NCBI GenBank assembly: GCA_963965975.1
Contig: OZ014418.1
Location: 5,840,775 to 5,904,774, forward strand
Direction: 5' to 3'
Source of the DNA: Xestospongia bergquistia
Lineage: Eukaryota; Porifera; Demospongiae; Haplosclerida; Petrosiidae
Length of the DNA stretch: 64,000 nt
Positions within the stretch are counted from its first letter, which is position 1. Every line of letters starts with the position of its first letter. The translations under genes and the position numbers were made by a program. Positions 22,912 through 33,776 of this stretch are shown here, in pieces. Under the pieces are notes generated by a model that made no database searches, was not told the DNA's origin, and saw only the letters and a program-made list of their open reading frames with translations.

Positions 22912-24498
22912 ATGAATGCTAGCAGAGTTTGTTCTTATCCAGTACTATGTATAAATTCTAAAGGAGCTATCTTGATGATTTGGGTGTCAACAACATTATC
23001 TTTCTACATGTCTTATGTTGACCCCAAAAATCTCAAAATCAATCGGGTTCTCTATAATCAGTATTTTCTCTTTCTATACTTGACTTCAATACTTCAAATC
23101 TTCTTCCCACTATTTGGATGGATTGCTGATGCATGGATTGGACGATACAGAGCTATTTTATATGGACTGTATTCTGTAATAATAGGATGTGTATTTCTTA
23201 CAGGATCTGTTGTTACTGATGAATTTAACCCACTGGTGTCACAAATCCTTTTTTATATGTGCAGTGTTTTCAATTCACTTGGTTTAGCTGCTATATATGC
23301 CAACAATCTTCCTTTCATTACTGATCAAATGATAGGTGCATCCGGTGATGAACTTAGTGCTGCAGTACATTGGTGGTATTGGAGTTTGCAATTTCCTTCT
23401 ATGGTACTAATAGATTTTATTTGTCCATTACAAAATACTCCTCCTCTAATATTTCTATTGATTTTGATTTTTGTATCATTCTCTGGTCTAACTATTGCTC
23501 TCTCTAGTCTGTTTCTTTGTCAACATTGGCTAGATAAGACACCTCAGATCACTAACCCTATTAAACATATTGTTAAAGTACTCAACTATGCTAGAAAGAA
23601 CAAATACCCCAGGAATCGCAGTGCCCTCACCTACTGGGAACAAGATGTTCCTTCACGACTTGACCTTGGTAAAGACAAATATGGTGGTCCTTTCTCAGAG
23701 GAGGATGTAGAGAATGTTAAGACAGCACTGAGATTAATACCAGTTATATTTATATGTGGAATGAGAGAAATGGTTGTAGTTACAAGCTACAAACAACAAC
23801 GTCATATGACAGTTAACAATGATAGTATTCTTACATGTTTCTTCATTGACCAAAACAGATTATTTCTGCAAATAATAACTTTAGGAATTCCATTATATCA
23901 TTTCATTATACAACCAATTATAAAGAAAACTACCAAATATACTCCTAGCATGTTGACATTAATTGGATCTGGTTTATTTATTCAAGTTTTAGGAACAGTA
24001 GGTATGGTAGCAATAGAGACTATAGGTCACCTCCAAACTCCTAATGTCACTTGTATGTTTAATAATACCATCAATAAGGTTATGTCTCTTAATTATTACT
24101 GGACTATGATACCACTAATACTGGAAGTAGTTGGATCTGTTTTTTGTGTGATAGTCCTTTTTGAGTTTATCATTGCTCAATCTCCATGTGAAATGAAAGG
24201 ATTCTTATTTGGACTTTTGTTTGCATTCGATGGCATAGCTAAACTGATTGGATACAATCTCTATCGTCCTTTTCAGTTCCTTCCTGCATCCATTCCTATA
24301 AGTTGTGGTTTCTATTTCCACCTCACTCAGACTTTCCTTCTTTTACTTTTATTTGTTGTTTTCTACATTCTGTCTAAACATTACAAACTGAGAATAAGAA
24401 ATAATCCAGTTAATATTCACATGATAGTTGAGACACATATCACAGCTTACATTAACCAAGAAGAAGAGTATTTTAGAGAAATTGTTGAAGAAAACTAA
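22912..24498 (+). CDS. POT/MFS-like transporter, intact copy 1
   Basis: Intronless, 528 codons. The ATG at 22,912 (MNASRVCSYPVLC) is chosen over the in-frame ATG at 22,876 because all sister copies start there and 22,876 lies in the shared leader. About twelve hydrophobic spans are visible, with the MFS/POT loop motif GWIADAWIGRYRA after TM2, FITDQM, a long central loop with YGGPFSEEDVENVK, and a C-terminal cytoplasmic tail. It resembles proton-dependent oligopeptide transporters (POT/SLC15), but the usual ExxER motif in TM1 is not present, so the substrate cannot be told. It ends 15 or so residues earlier than its sister at 39,293 because a tyrosine codon became TAA. It is followed by a FANCD2 fragment. 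Confidence 0.75.
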   Translation: MNASRVCSYPVLCINSKGAILMIWVSTTLSFYMSYVDPKNLKINRVLYNQYFLFLYLTSILQIFFPLFGWIADAWIGRYRAILYGLYSVIIGCVFLTGSVVTDEFNPLVSQILFYMCSVFNSLGLAAIYANNLPFITDQMIGASGDELSAAVHWWYWSLQFPSMVLIDFICPLQNTPPLIFLLILIFVSFSGLTIALSSLFLCQHWLDKTPQITNPIKHIVKVLNYARKNKYPRNRSALTYWEQDVPSRLDLGKDKYGGPFSEEDVENVKTALRLIPVIFICGMREMVVVTSYKQQRHMTVNNDSILTCFFIDQNRLFLQIITLGIPLYHFIIQPIIKKTTKYTPSMLTLIGSGLFIQVLGTVGMVAIETIGHLQTPNVTCMFNNTINKVMSLNYYWTMIPLILEVVGSVFCVIVLFEFIIAQSPCEMKGFLFGLLFAFDGIAKLIGYNLYRPFQFLPASIPISCGFYFHLTQTFLLLLLFVVFYILSKHYKLRIRNNPVNIHMIVETHITAYINQEEEYFREIVEEN

Positions 24499-24995
24499 TC
24501 CATAAAGTCATCAAGTTATGGCAACTTTAGAGCCACATGTCATTAATATGTGATTGATTATGCATTCCCTTTAATTTGCAAATTAATTGTTAGAGAATTG
24601 TTTACATGTTTGACATATTAAATTATTCTTCTGTTACTAATTTATTGCTTTTCTCATGTTGTATATTTTGTAACATAACAATATTATATATATAGCAACA
24701 TTCGAATTTTTCATAAATAATGGTAAAAGTAAAGCTCTTAAAAATTGACTGCTATCAGATATTTTGGAACTTTCAATTAGAGATAGATGTAATGATCCTG
24801 ACATTAGCTTCAATGATGTTGTTCAGTGTATGTACATAGCTGGTGATATATGACTAGTTATATATGTAATTTATGTAAAGAAATTTATAAATGGAATTAA
24901 ATTAATATAAAATACAGTATTGTTTTAATAAATGTTTATTGATAATACATGTAAAGTCCATTTTACTATATTTATGTTATATTATTATTATTTAG
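24499..24995. other. Spacer between POT gene and FANCD2 exon
   Basis: Same conserved spacer as 10,091-10,536, with a tract CTCTTAAAAATTGACTGCTATC. No gene can be supported. Confidence 0.45.
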
Positions 24996-25055
24996 GTATC
25001 GTACTATTGGAGTAATTGGTGCTGTAACTATTATCAGTCATATTGCACACAAAAG
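24996..25055 (+). pseudogene. FANCD2: FANCD2 single-exon remnant
   Basis: A 60-base exon encoding YRTIGVIGAVTIISHIAHK with a good acceptor (TTTAG) and donor (GTATGT). This is the best preserved version of the exon: the copies at 10,537, 33,355, 45,629 and 47,403 each have a splice-site or length change. All downstream exons are missing; after the intron minisatellite and the retrotransposon the sequence jumps to another POT copy at 30,127. Confidence 0.75.
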
Positions 25056-25059
25056 GTAT

Positions 25060-25228
25060 GTTATATTACATGTATATTACATGTGTATCACATGTGTATC
25101 ACATGTGTATCACATGTATATTACATGTATATTACATGTATATTACATGTGTATTATATGTATATCACATGTATATTACATGCATATCACATGTGTATTA
25201 CACGTATAATACATGTATATTACATGGT
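25060..25228. repeat. 11-bp minisatellite, left of retrotransposon
   Basis: Fifteen or so units of the ACATGTRTATY repeat. The array is interrupted at 25,229 by the Ty3/gypsy element and resumes at 29,508-29,575. Confidence 0.93.
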
Positions 25229-25414
25229 TAGTGTAATTTCTAAAGAGAACTTTTCTTTCTTTTGAAATATACTGACTAGATGACTGAATAAAGTAGATGC
25301 TTTTTATAATAATGACAATACGTGTTTTTGATGTAGATACTTCCAAAAGCATAATTAAAATTATAATGAATAATGAATAATGATAATGTAATTAATGATT
25401 AACAGCTCACTACA
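25229..25414 (-). repeat. 3' LTR of the gypsy element
   Basis: About 186 bases, starting TGTAGTGAGC and ending near TTACACTA when read on the minus strand. It lacks an 18-base stretch present in the other LTR. Confidence 0.9.
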
Positions 25415-25432
25415 TCACTCCCCTTCCAGTGT

Positions 25433-26685
25433 CTATGATACGAATGATGTAAAATGGTTTGGAAAATGAATATGTCGTCCAGAACGAGTTGTACAGGTGG
25501 GAGGTTGAGTGGTTGACTCGTGGGTGGTAGGTGGAGGGTTGTCATCAAGGTGTGCTGGCTTTAGCTGGTCGATGGAAACTGTATCTTTTCGACCATTGAT
25601 ATCGATGGTGTAGTGTTTATCCATTCTTTTTACAGCTAGAAATGGACCATCATATGGTGGCTGAAGTGGTTTACGTACTACGTCTTGGTGGATAAAGACA
25701 TGGGTGGCAGTGGCTAAGCCTTTTGGAATGTTACTGTCATTATTAGCGAGTTGCCAAGGTGGTGATGAGTGGATATGTTGCATAAGGGCTTTTAACTGTC
25801 TGACATAGTTGGATGGATCCAGGAGTGATTCAGTAGTTGTAGGAGTGAAGTATTCTCCAGGTAAGCAGAGAGTTGTGCCATACACCAATTCAGCTGTTGT
25901 ATAGGAAATGTCCTCTTTAGGGAAGTTCAAATTCCCAGAAAAACAAGTGGAAGGACATCCATCCACAAGTTTGTATTGGTTTGTGCTTTCAAAGCACACT
26001 TCAGCTGTCTATGGAAACGCTCCACCATTCCATTTGATTGCGGGTGGTTAAGTTGTTGTACCTGCCTGTTTGCACCCAAGAGATGACATTAGATTTTTCC
26101 ATAGATGAGATTCAAATTGACAGCCACAGTCGGTAACAATAGTCGAGGGAACACCGAGCCGGGATACCCATCCATTGATAAATGCTTGTACCACTGTCTC
26201 TGTGGTAGTATTAGTGATGAGAATAGCTTTGAGCCACCTGGTGAAATGGTCAATGCAGGTGAGGAGGTAAGAAAACCTCATGATGATGGTAGCAGTCCAA
26301 TCAGGTCAACATGAACTATTTGGAAACGAGCTTTGGGACCGGGAAAGGATGACAGTGGAGATTGTATATGATGTTGTATCTTCGCGCGTTGGCACTGGAC
26401 ACAAGAGCGTGTCCAACGGTGAACATCGGAATTGATGCCAGGCCATACGTAGCGAGTAATGAGCTTCTGGGTCACTTGTATCCCTGGGTGTGATAAACGG
26501 TGGATAGAATCAAATATAACTTGTCGCCACGCTTTTGGAACTAGGGGACGTTGTGTGCCAGTAGAGGTATGACAGTAAAGCAGATGGGACAAGTTAGGGA
26601 GTGGCATGGCTTCAACTACTAATGGGGACTGTGGGGACGATTGAAGTGCTCGGATTTGGGGATCGGTGGACTGAGTCTCGGCCAT
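25433..26685 (-). pseudogene. Gypsy integrase region
   Basis: Read on the minus strand. The zinc-binding HHCC part (RLSHPGIQ...CVQCQRAK) and the first core aspartate lie at 26,278-26,600. The core continues at 26,048-26,281 with CIDHFTRW and the second aspartate in VTDCGCQFES. The catalytic glutamate follows in NGMVERFHR near 26,005-26,030 in a different frame. The C-terminal part (25,433-25,999) carries a GPFLAVKR-type end. At least two frameshifts separate these pieces, so no active integrase is made. Confidence 0.85.
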
Positions 26686-26801
26686 AGCAGTGTAATCTAC
26701 TGTGGGGGTTGTTCTGACAACAGAGCATTTATCTTGATGCGGGAAAGTGCATCTGCTACAGGATTATCAGATCCCTGGATATGTCGTACATTGGAAGTGA
26801 A

Positions 26802-28476
26802 CTATGAGATATAATCTAGTTGCCCTGCTTGACAAGGTGAGTGACGATCGGAGCAAATATTCAAGGCAAAGGTTAACAGTTTGTGATCAGTGAAAACATG
26901 GAATTCTCTGCCTTCTAGAAAATGTCTGAAATGTTTAATGGCTAAATAAACAGCCAGTAGCTCTCTGTCAAAAGTGCTATAACGTTTTTCTGTAGAAGTC
27001 ATCTTTTTAGAGAAAAAGAAAATTGGATGCCATGAGCCTTTGATGTGTTGTTGCAGGACAGCACCTACTGCTGTGTCAGATGCGTCGGTCATAAGACATG
27101 TGGGTACATCATGGGCAGGGTAGGATAGAAAGGAGGTGGCAGCCAAAGCTTCCTTGGTATTTCTGAAGGCAGCTATTGCATCATCATTCCAAGTGAGAGT
27201 ATGGAACTTTGGTTTGTAGCCTTAAGTAGGTCATGTAGGGCCTGCATCAGGTCAGTGCAATGGGGAAGGAAACGATGGTAAAAATTGACCATTCCAATGA
27301 ACCGACGTAGCTGACATGGAGATGTAGGCTGAGGGAAATCATGAATGACTGCAACTTTGTCTGGAAGTGGGGCAACACCTTGAGAGGTAACCTGATGTCC
27401 TAGGAAATCTAGTTGGAAATCTAGAAAACAGACTTCAAATCTCGTGGGTGTTCTTCGGGAGTACTGCTAGCAATCAGTATATCATCAATAGACATATGTG
27501 TTAGAAATGCCACGTAGGACTTGATCCATTAAACGTTGAAAAGTCTGTGCAGCATTCCTTCAGCCAAAAGGCATGTGAACATACTCAAATAGGCCGAATG
27601 GTGTCGTTATTGCTGTTTTTGGAACGTCTGCTGGATCTATAGGGATTTGATGATATGCACGTGCGAGATGTAGTCTTGAAAATATGGTGGCACCTTGTAA
27701 CGCTGAAGTGAAATTGTGGATATGTGGTACTGGATAACTGTCGGGAACAGTACATTTGTTCAAGGCGCAATAATCTCCGCAAGGACACCAATCACACTAG
27801 TCTTCTTGGGCACCATGTGTAGGGGCAACACCCATGGGCTTGACGATGATCTGATGATACCCAGGTTGAGCATGTGCTCAAACTCCTGCTTTGCAACATG
27901 CAGACGATCAGGAGCCAGTCGTCTTGGACAGGCAGAGACAGGTGGGCCAACAGTCTGGATGTGGTGGGTGATGTCATGCCTAATATGGATGTCTAGCAAA
28001 GAGATTTGCGTGAGAGTGGGAAATTCAGACAATAGTATGAGATATGGATTGTCATGGTTCTTAGGGAAAAGAAATGGACTAGGAGAAGAGTCCATAGAGA
28101 GGATACCATGAACACGAATATGTGTATGACCATCAGTCAATTGTTGCTTTCTCATGTTTACCAGCAGTCCGAAGTGTTGAAGAAAATCAGCACATATAAT
28201 GGGCTTTTGCGCCTCAGTGATGACAAAAATCCAAGGTAGTGGACGTCTGAGGCCAAGGTTGAGATTCAGGAACCGCTTCCCATAAGTACAAAGAGGAGTG
28301 TTATTCACTGCTATAAGGGTGAGTTTATCCAGCTGGCAACGGCAATCAGCTGGCGTATGAGGTATCACACTCACTTCTGAACCTGTATCCACAAGAAATC
28401 GTGTGTGCGTGTTAGTATCACTTACATGAAAAAGGCAACTGAAATGTTTGCTGGAAACGCCTGTGGCCTCTAACAT
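26802..28476 (-). pseudogene. Gypsy protease - reverse transcriptase - RNase H
   Basis: The protease active-site motif VDTGSEVSVIP is near 28,380-28,410, in a frame open from 28,476 to 27,760 that overlaps the gag end by 59 bases. Reverse transcriptase follows, with [15 protein letters not shown] and [14 protein letters not shown] (27,560-27,763), and SIDDILIA at about 27,470-27,495 in place of the usual YxDD. RNase H (26,802-27,146) shows MTDASDTAVG, the ELLA block and FTDHKLL. Frames change several times between domains. Confidence 0.87.
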
Positions 28477-29269
28477 CTGGCCAGGGTGTTTCCCAAACTA
28501 CAGGGCTCCTTGCAGCTTCTCCAAACATAGCATAGTACCAGCAGAGGGTGTCATCAGGTGGAGGAGTTTTTGGAGCAGGACTCTGTTGTTGACGGGTGCG
28601 AAAGGAGTTTCGGTGTCGGAATCTGGGTCTGTCGTGGGTCAGTGATGTAATTAGGTCAGCCAAGTGAGCAACTTCTTCACGCAATAGAGTAACTTCAGAG
28701 TTTGTTTGCTGGGTGGAGATTGAAGCGACTGTAGGTGTTACCACTTCCATTACTTTGTCTGCCATATCTGCCAGCTTGCTCAGGTCCAAGGAGGTGTCAG
28801 CTGATGCGAGTACCATACGGACGTTGGGAGGAAACCTTTGTAAAAACAGTTCAAGAAGAAAGGAGTTAGCATCTGCTGAGGTCCCGAGTTTGTCACCAAG
28901 AAGTTGCTGCATTCGATGCAATAGCTGAGTTGGTTTACGGTCTCCTAGTTCTTCGCCACTGACAAGTTCTTGCAGCTTACGTTGCTCCGAGGCAGCTGTG
29001 TGTTTGACGAGTTCGGCTTTAAGGGTGTCGTACGGAGCTTCGTCTGGTGGTCTAAGGAGAAGATTTCTAACGACAGCAAATAATTCAGGGCTGAGGGAAC
29101 TGACAACGTAATTAAAACGAGTCTTTTGAGAAGTAATTCCTCTCGCAGTGCATTGCGCCTCTATTTGAGCAAACCAAACTTCTGGGTCAGCAGGCCAGAA
29201 TGGTGGCAGTTTGATGCTGACGGCAGCTAGAGAGAGCGTTGAGGAAATATTAGGTTCTGGATCAGTCAT
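28418..29269 (-). CDS. Gypsy gag-like protein
   Basis: An open frame of 283 codons starting MTDPEPNISS just inside the 5' LTR. The block LPPFWPADPEVWFAQIEAQ is typical of gag from Ty3/gypsy elements in invertebrates. The C-terminal part is basic and ends before any recognisable zinc knuckle, with a CWYYAMFGEAAR stretch that could be a decayed CCHC. It forms the virus-like particle in active elements. This is the only undamaged frame of the element. Confidence 0.82.
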   Translation of the reverse strand: MTDPEPNISSTLSLAAVSIKLPPFWPADPEVWFAQIEAQCTARGITSQKTRFNYVVSSLSPELFAVVRNLLLRPPDEAPYDTLKAELVKHTAASEQRKLQELVSGEELGDRKPTQLLHRMQQLLGDKLGTSADANSFLLELFLQRFPPNVRMVLASADTSLDLSKLADMADKVMEVVTPTVASISTQQTNSEVTLLREEVAHLADLITSLTHDRPRFRHRNSFRTRQQQSPAPKTPPPDDTLCWYYAMFGEAARSPVVWETPWPDVRGHRRFQQTFQLPFSCK

Positions 29270-29303
29270 TGTGCTCTACTGAGTAGCGTTGGGGTCGCCA
29301 ATT

Positions 29304-29507
29304 TAGTGTAATTTTTAAAGAGAACTTTTCTTTCTTTTGAAATAAACTGACTAGATGATTGAATAAAGTAGATGCTTTTATAATAATGACAACACGTGTT
29401 TTTGATGTGGATACTTCCAGAAGCATAATTAAAATTATAATAAATAATGAATAATGATAACGTTAATGAATAATAATAAGGTTATTAATGATTAACAGCT
29501 CACTACA
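29304..29507 (-). repeat. 5' LTR of the gypsy element
   Basis: About 204 bases, matching 25,229-25,414 with roughly eight substitutions, one 18-base insertion and one single-base indel. Confidence 0.9.
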
Positions 29508-30126
29508 CGTGCATGTATATCACATGTGTATTATATGTATATTACATGTGTATTATATGTATATTTTGTGTATAGAAAATAACTTATTTCCTTAACAAGG
29601 TTAATCATCTTGTAATTGTTTTGGAAGATACTGACTTCATAATCAACACTGACTTGAGCTACAAATGTTATACATTTAGCAGCAGTGTCTATGGAAGACT
29701 ATATCTATAGAATATTTAGAATACAAGTAGAGAAGCAATCTATCAAGAAACTATCAAACATGATCAGTCATACCTATCGTTGTAGTGCTTAAAGTTAGTG
29801 TTAATAAAATTCATTGGTTGGTATATGCATGAGATGCATTTTATTTGTCTCTTTTGATCATTGCATGCAACAATACAATAAAATGATGACACAAAGATAG
29901 TTGTACATATACTATATGTGATCATGTGACTGCTTGGCAGTAAAATGAAGTAAATGAAGTCATGGTTAATATCAGTCCAATACAAAAAATGCAAACAATA
30001 CAGTAGGAAAGGCAGTTCTATTATCATAATAATTATTAGGTATCTCTTAACAAGATTAATTTGTATACATTCTGATTGTTATTTCCTTGAAGCAATTTGG
30101 TGATAGAATTATCATAATATCTTGAT
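29508..30126. other. Minisatellite end and FANCD2 intron remnant
   Basis: Bases 29,508-29,575 finish the minisatellite. The rest matches the long intron after the first FANCD2 exon (compare 10,916-11,490 and 47,765-48,330), then breaks off at about 30,126, where unrelated POT upstream sequence begins. No exon is included. Confidence 0.65.
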
Positions 30127-30830
30127 ATCTCTATTTCATTGTTCAATTATGGGGATTGGGTCTGTCTTGTGAGACTACATAACAAAGAAAAAAAAATAAA
30201 AGCATTTAAAAAAATAACTTTAACTAACTAAAAGTAATCATAATGAGGTCAAAACTAGCTACAATTAAATTAAAACACAAACACAGCACTACCTCAATGT
30301 ATCGATGTTGTATATTCAATTTGCTTACTTCCAAGTTATAATAACTAAGACAAAGTATATTGCTACATGTTCGTATGTTTATAAATACAATATTCAAGTT
30401 ATCATCACATAATCCACACCATTATAAACTTTTTTCTGTTGTAATTGCCACTCAACAAAATGTTAGCTTATCATTTTCAAGCAAAAGGACTTTTGAATGA
30501 ATTTTAGGAGAGTTTGTTCTTATCCAGTATTGTGTATTAAATGATGATTTGAGTGTCCATAAGAGTATATATATACTTGTGTTAATATATGATATTATAT
30601 TGGAATAATATATTAATAATAATAATATATAATAACTTGACCTAATATATCATGGAATCAATCAGGGTCTCAATATTAAGTATTTTCTCTTTCTATACTT
30701 GGCTTTAATACTTTACATCTTCTCACCCACTATTTGGATGGATTGGTGATGCATGAATTTGACAATACAGAGCTATTTTATATGGACTGTATTTTTCAAT
30801 AATAGGATGTGTATCTTTCTTTCTATTCTA
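30127..30830 (+). pseudogene. POT-like N-terminal relic with upstream flank
   Basis: Bases 30,300-30,496 are the POT 5' flank. Bases 30,497-30,830 show a decayed start (TTTAGGAGAGTTTGTTCTTATCC), an AT-rich insertion, and the GWIGDA block in a broken frame. Similar relics lie at 38,774-39,075 and 43,040-43,400, so this is an older duplicated piece that precedes each of the three right-hand POT genes. Confidence 0.65.
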
Positions 30831-31068
30831 TTCTGTGTCGATTTCAACAATAGAAACACTTCATAATGTTGTGAGTTTCATAATGACAACACAACTATTG
30901 TATTTTTTAAAGAGAGTGTTATGAACTACTTTCTGTCATTGCAATTAACACATTAATAGAATTGAAAGTGAAACATTGACAATGTGACTATTGTAGTTGT
31001 AAACTGTTTTCTACTGTTGTGATTGCCACTCAGCAAAATATTAGAGCTTTGTCATTTTAGGTTTCATC

Positions 31069-32700
31069 ATGAACGCTAGAAGAGTTTGTTTTTATCCAGT
31101 AGTATGTATTAAATCAAAAGGAGCTATCTTGATGATTTGGGTGTCCATAGTAGTATATGCCTACTTGTCTGATGTTACCCCCCAATATCTCAATATCAAT
31201 CAGGCTCTCTATAATCTGGATTTTCTTTTTTTATGCTTTACTTCAATACTTCGCATCTTCTACCCACTATTTGGATGGATTGCTGATGCATGGATTGGAC
31301 GATATAGAGCTATTTTATATGGACTGTATTCTGTAATGATAGGAAGTTTATTTCTTACAGGATCTGTTATTGCTAATGAATTTAATCCAATGGTGTCACA
31401 GGTCTTTTTTTATGTGTACAGTGTTTTCAATTCACTTGGTGTAGCTGCTTTAGATGCTAATAATCTTCCTTTCATTACTGATCAAATGACAGGAGCATCT
31501 AGTGATGAACTTAGTTCTGCAGTACATTGGTAGTATTGGAGTTTAGAATTTTTTCCTATGGTACTAGAGGCTTTTATCTGTGCATTAAAAAATACTTTTC
31601 CTGTAATACTTCTATTGATTTTTGTATCATTCTCTGGTCTAACTATAGCTCTCTCTTGTCTGTTTCTCTGTCAACATTGGCTAGACAAAACACCTCAGAT
31701 CACTAACCCTATTAAACATATTGCTAAAGTACTCAACTATGCTAGAAAGAACAAATCCCCCAGGAATCGTAGTGCCCTCACCTACTGGGAACAAGATGTT
31801 CCTTCACGACTTGATATATGTAAGGATAAATATGGTGGTCCTTTCTCAGAGGAGGAGGTAGAGAATGTCAAGACAACATTGAGATTAATACTAGTCATTT
31901 TTATATGTTCAATGTTAGGAACAGCTTTACATGTGACTAAGGTACAACTAGATCACATGACAGTTAACCATGATACCATTTTTGCATGTTTTTTCAGTGA
32001 TGAATACGGATTACTTCAGCTAATAACAACTTTTGGAATCCCATTATATCATTTCATTATAAGACCAATTATAAAGAAAACCACCAAATATACTCCTAAT
32101 ATGTTGACATTAATTGGAGCTGGTTTATTTATTCATGTTTTAGGAACAGTAGGTATGGTAGTAATAGAGACTATAGGTCACGTCCAAACTGCTAATGTCA
32201 CTTGCATGTTTAATGATAACATCAATGAGGTTATGTCTCTTAATTATTACTGGAGTATGATACCATTAATGCTGCGAGTAAGTGCATCCGTTTTTTGTGG
32301 GATAGTTATTCTAAAGTTTATCATTGCTCAATCTCCTCATGAAATGAAAGGATTTTTATTTGGACTTTGGTTTGCATTCAATGGTATTGCTAAACTGATT
32401 GGATATAATCTCTATCGTCCTTTTCATTTCCTTTCTACATCCATTCCTATAAGTTGTGGTTTCTATTACTACCTCACTCAGACTCTCCTTCTCTTTCTTG
32501 TGTTCATTATCTTCCTCATTTTGTCTAAACATTACAAACTGAGAATGAGAAATAATCCGGTTAATCTACACATGATAGCGGAGACACATATTGCAGCTTA
32601 TATTAACCAGGAAGAAGAGTATTATAGAGAAATTGATGGGGAAAATTACTGTATTAAGTCATCAAATTTTGGCAACTTTGGAGCCACTAATAATATGTGA
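31069..32700 (+). pseudogene. POT/MFS-like transporter with a single stop codon
   Basis: Full-length 544-codon frame, intronless, of the family described at 39,293. It begins MNARRVCFYPVVC and keeps GWIADAWIGRYRA, FITDQM, the central loop with YGGPFSEEEVENVK and the C-terminal tail. The only defect is codon 155 (31,531-31,533), where TGG of the conserved WWYWS motif is TAG. The frame on both sides is otherwise clean, so the stop is recent, polymorphic, a sequencing error or subject to read-through. Confidence 0.82.
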
Positions 32701-33354
32701 TTAATATGTGATTGATCATCCATTCCCTTTAATTTGCAAATTAATTATTAAATGTTTGACATTAGATGACTTATTTTGCTCTTCTGTTACTAATATTTTT
32801 GCTTTCCTCATGTGGTTTAGTTAGAGAGATTGATGAAGAAAAATACTCTATTAAGTCATTAAGTCTTGGCAACTTTTGAGCCACTTCTCATTAATACATG
32901 ATTGATCATGCATCTCCTTTAATTATGCAATTAATTATTAGAGAATTATTTACATATTTGGCATATTAGATGAGTTGTTTTTTTGTTACTAATTTATTGC
33001 TTTCCTCATGTAGTTTAGTTTATTTTATAACTTAACAAAATTATATATAACAACATTTGAATTTTTCATAAATAATGGTAAAATTAAAGCTCATAAAATT
33101 AAAGCTCATATTGAATTGACCACTATCAGATATATTGGAGCTTTCAATTAGAGATAGATGTAATGATCCTGACATTAGTTTTAGTGTATATACATATCTG
33201 GTGATATATGACTAGTCATATATGTAATTTATATCAAGAAATTTGTGAATGGTATGAAATTAACAAAAAACTACAGTATTGCTTTAATAAATGTTTATTG
33301 GTAATACATGTAGAGTCCATTTTACTATATTTATGTTATATTATTATTATTTAG
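32701..33354. other. POT 3' region with duplicated tail
   Basis: Bases 32,822-33,050 are almost identical to 45,114-45,340 and include a second copy of the last 20 codons of a POT gene (REIDEEKYSIKSLSLGNF-type end), without the rest of that gene. Bases 33,050-33,354 are the usual spacer before the FANCD2 exon. Confidence 0.65.
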
Positions 33355-33413
33355 GTATCGTACTATTGGAGTAATTGGTGCTGTAACTATTATCAGTCAT
33401 ATTATACAAAAAA
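33355..33413 (+). pseudogene. FANCD2: FANCD2 first-exon copy B
   Basis: Same exon as 24,996-25,055 but one base shorter before the donor, which shifts the downstream frame. It precedes the copy B minisatellite and is separated from the rest of copy B by a deletion in the following intron. Confidence 0.7.
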
Positions 33414-33443
33414 GTATGTTATATTACATGTATATTACATGTA

Positions 33444-33776
33444 TATGGAATACAAACTATGACAAAAATAGACATAAAATTCTTGATTTTTGCATGGTCT
33501 AGATTCACAATTTTACTGTTAATTCATGATTATTTGCAATTTTCCATTCATGATTTTACCAAGAATTTATGATTCTTTGCAATTCTTGGCTCTTAATTTA
33601 ATTGTCAATCTTACATTTTCATGATAAGCATGAATCGAGGATTGCAATAATCATGAATTCACAATAAAATCATGAATTGCAAAGTGTAATAATTGCAGAA
33701 TTCTATTACCATCATGAATTTAGACAGTGCAATAATCAAGAATTTTGTCTTTCTTTGTTGTAGTTTGTATTGCATA
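33444..33776. mobile_element. MITE-like element with about 45-bp terminal inverted repeats
   Basis: A 333-base insertion in the minisatellite. It begins TATGGAATACAAACTATGAC and ends with the near reverse complement, pairing over about 45 bases with a few mismatches. The inside has many short inverted AATTCATGATT motifs and no open frame. A related 315-base copy sits at 45,893-46,207. Confidence 0.8.

Larger units (their letters stand above)
25229..29507 (-). mobile_element. Ty3/gypsy LTR retrotransposon (degenerate)
   Basis: Complete in outline on the minus strand: 5' LTR (29,304-29,507), a TGGCGACCCC primer-binding-like site next to it, gag, protease, reverse transcriptase, RNase H, integrase, a purine-rich tract beside the 3' LTR (25,229-25,414). 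The LTRs start TGTAGTGAGC. They differ at roughly eight positions plus an 18-base indel, so the insertion is not recent. The coding region is cut by several frameshifts. The GC content is clearly higher than in the surroundings. A clear target duplication is not seen. The insertion site is the 11-bp minisatellite. Confidence 0.93.

Noticed and set aside
27716..28928. Plus-strand frames across the retrotransposon
   Set aside because: Antisense shadows of gag and protease/RT on the minus strand; higher GC makes long frames by chance.
29764..30027. Minus-strand frames with PMNFINTN-type ends (also 34,017-34,238, 46,642-46,884 and 47,958-48,179)
   Set aside because: They lie in the repeated FANCD2 intron and recur only because the intron is duplicated; no start context, splice support or known domain.
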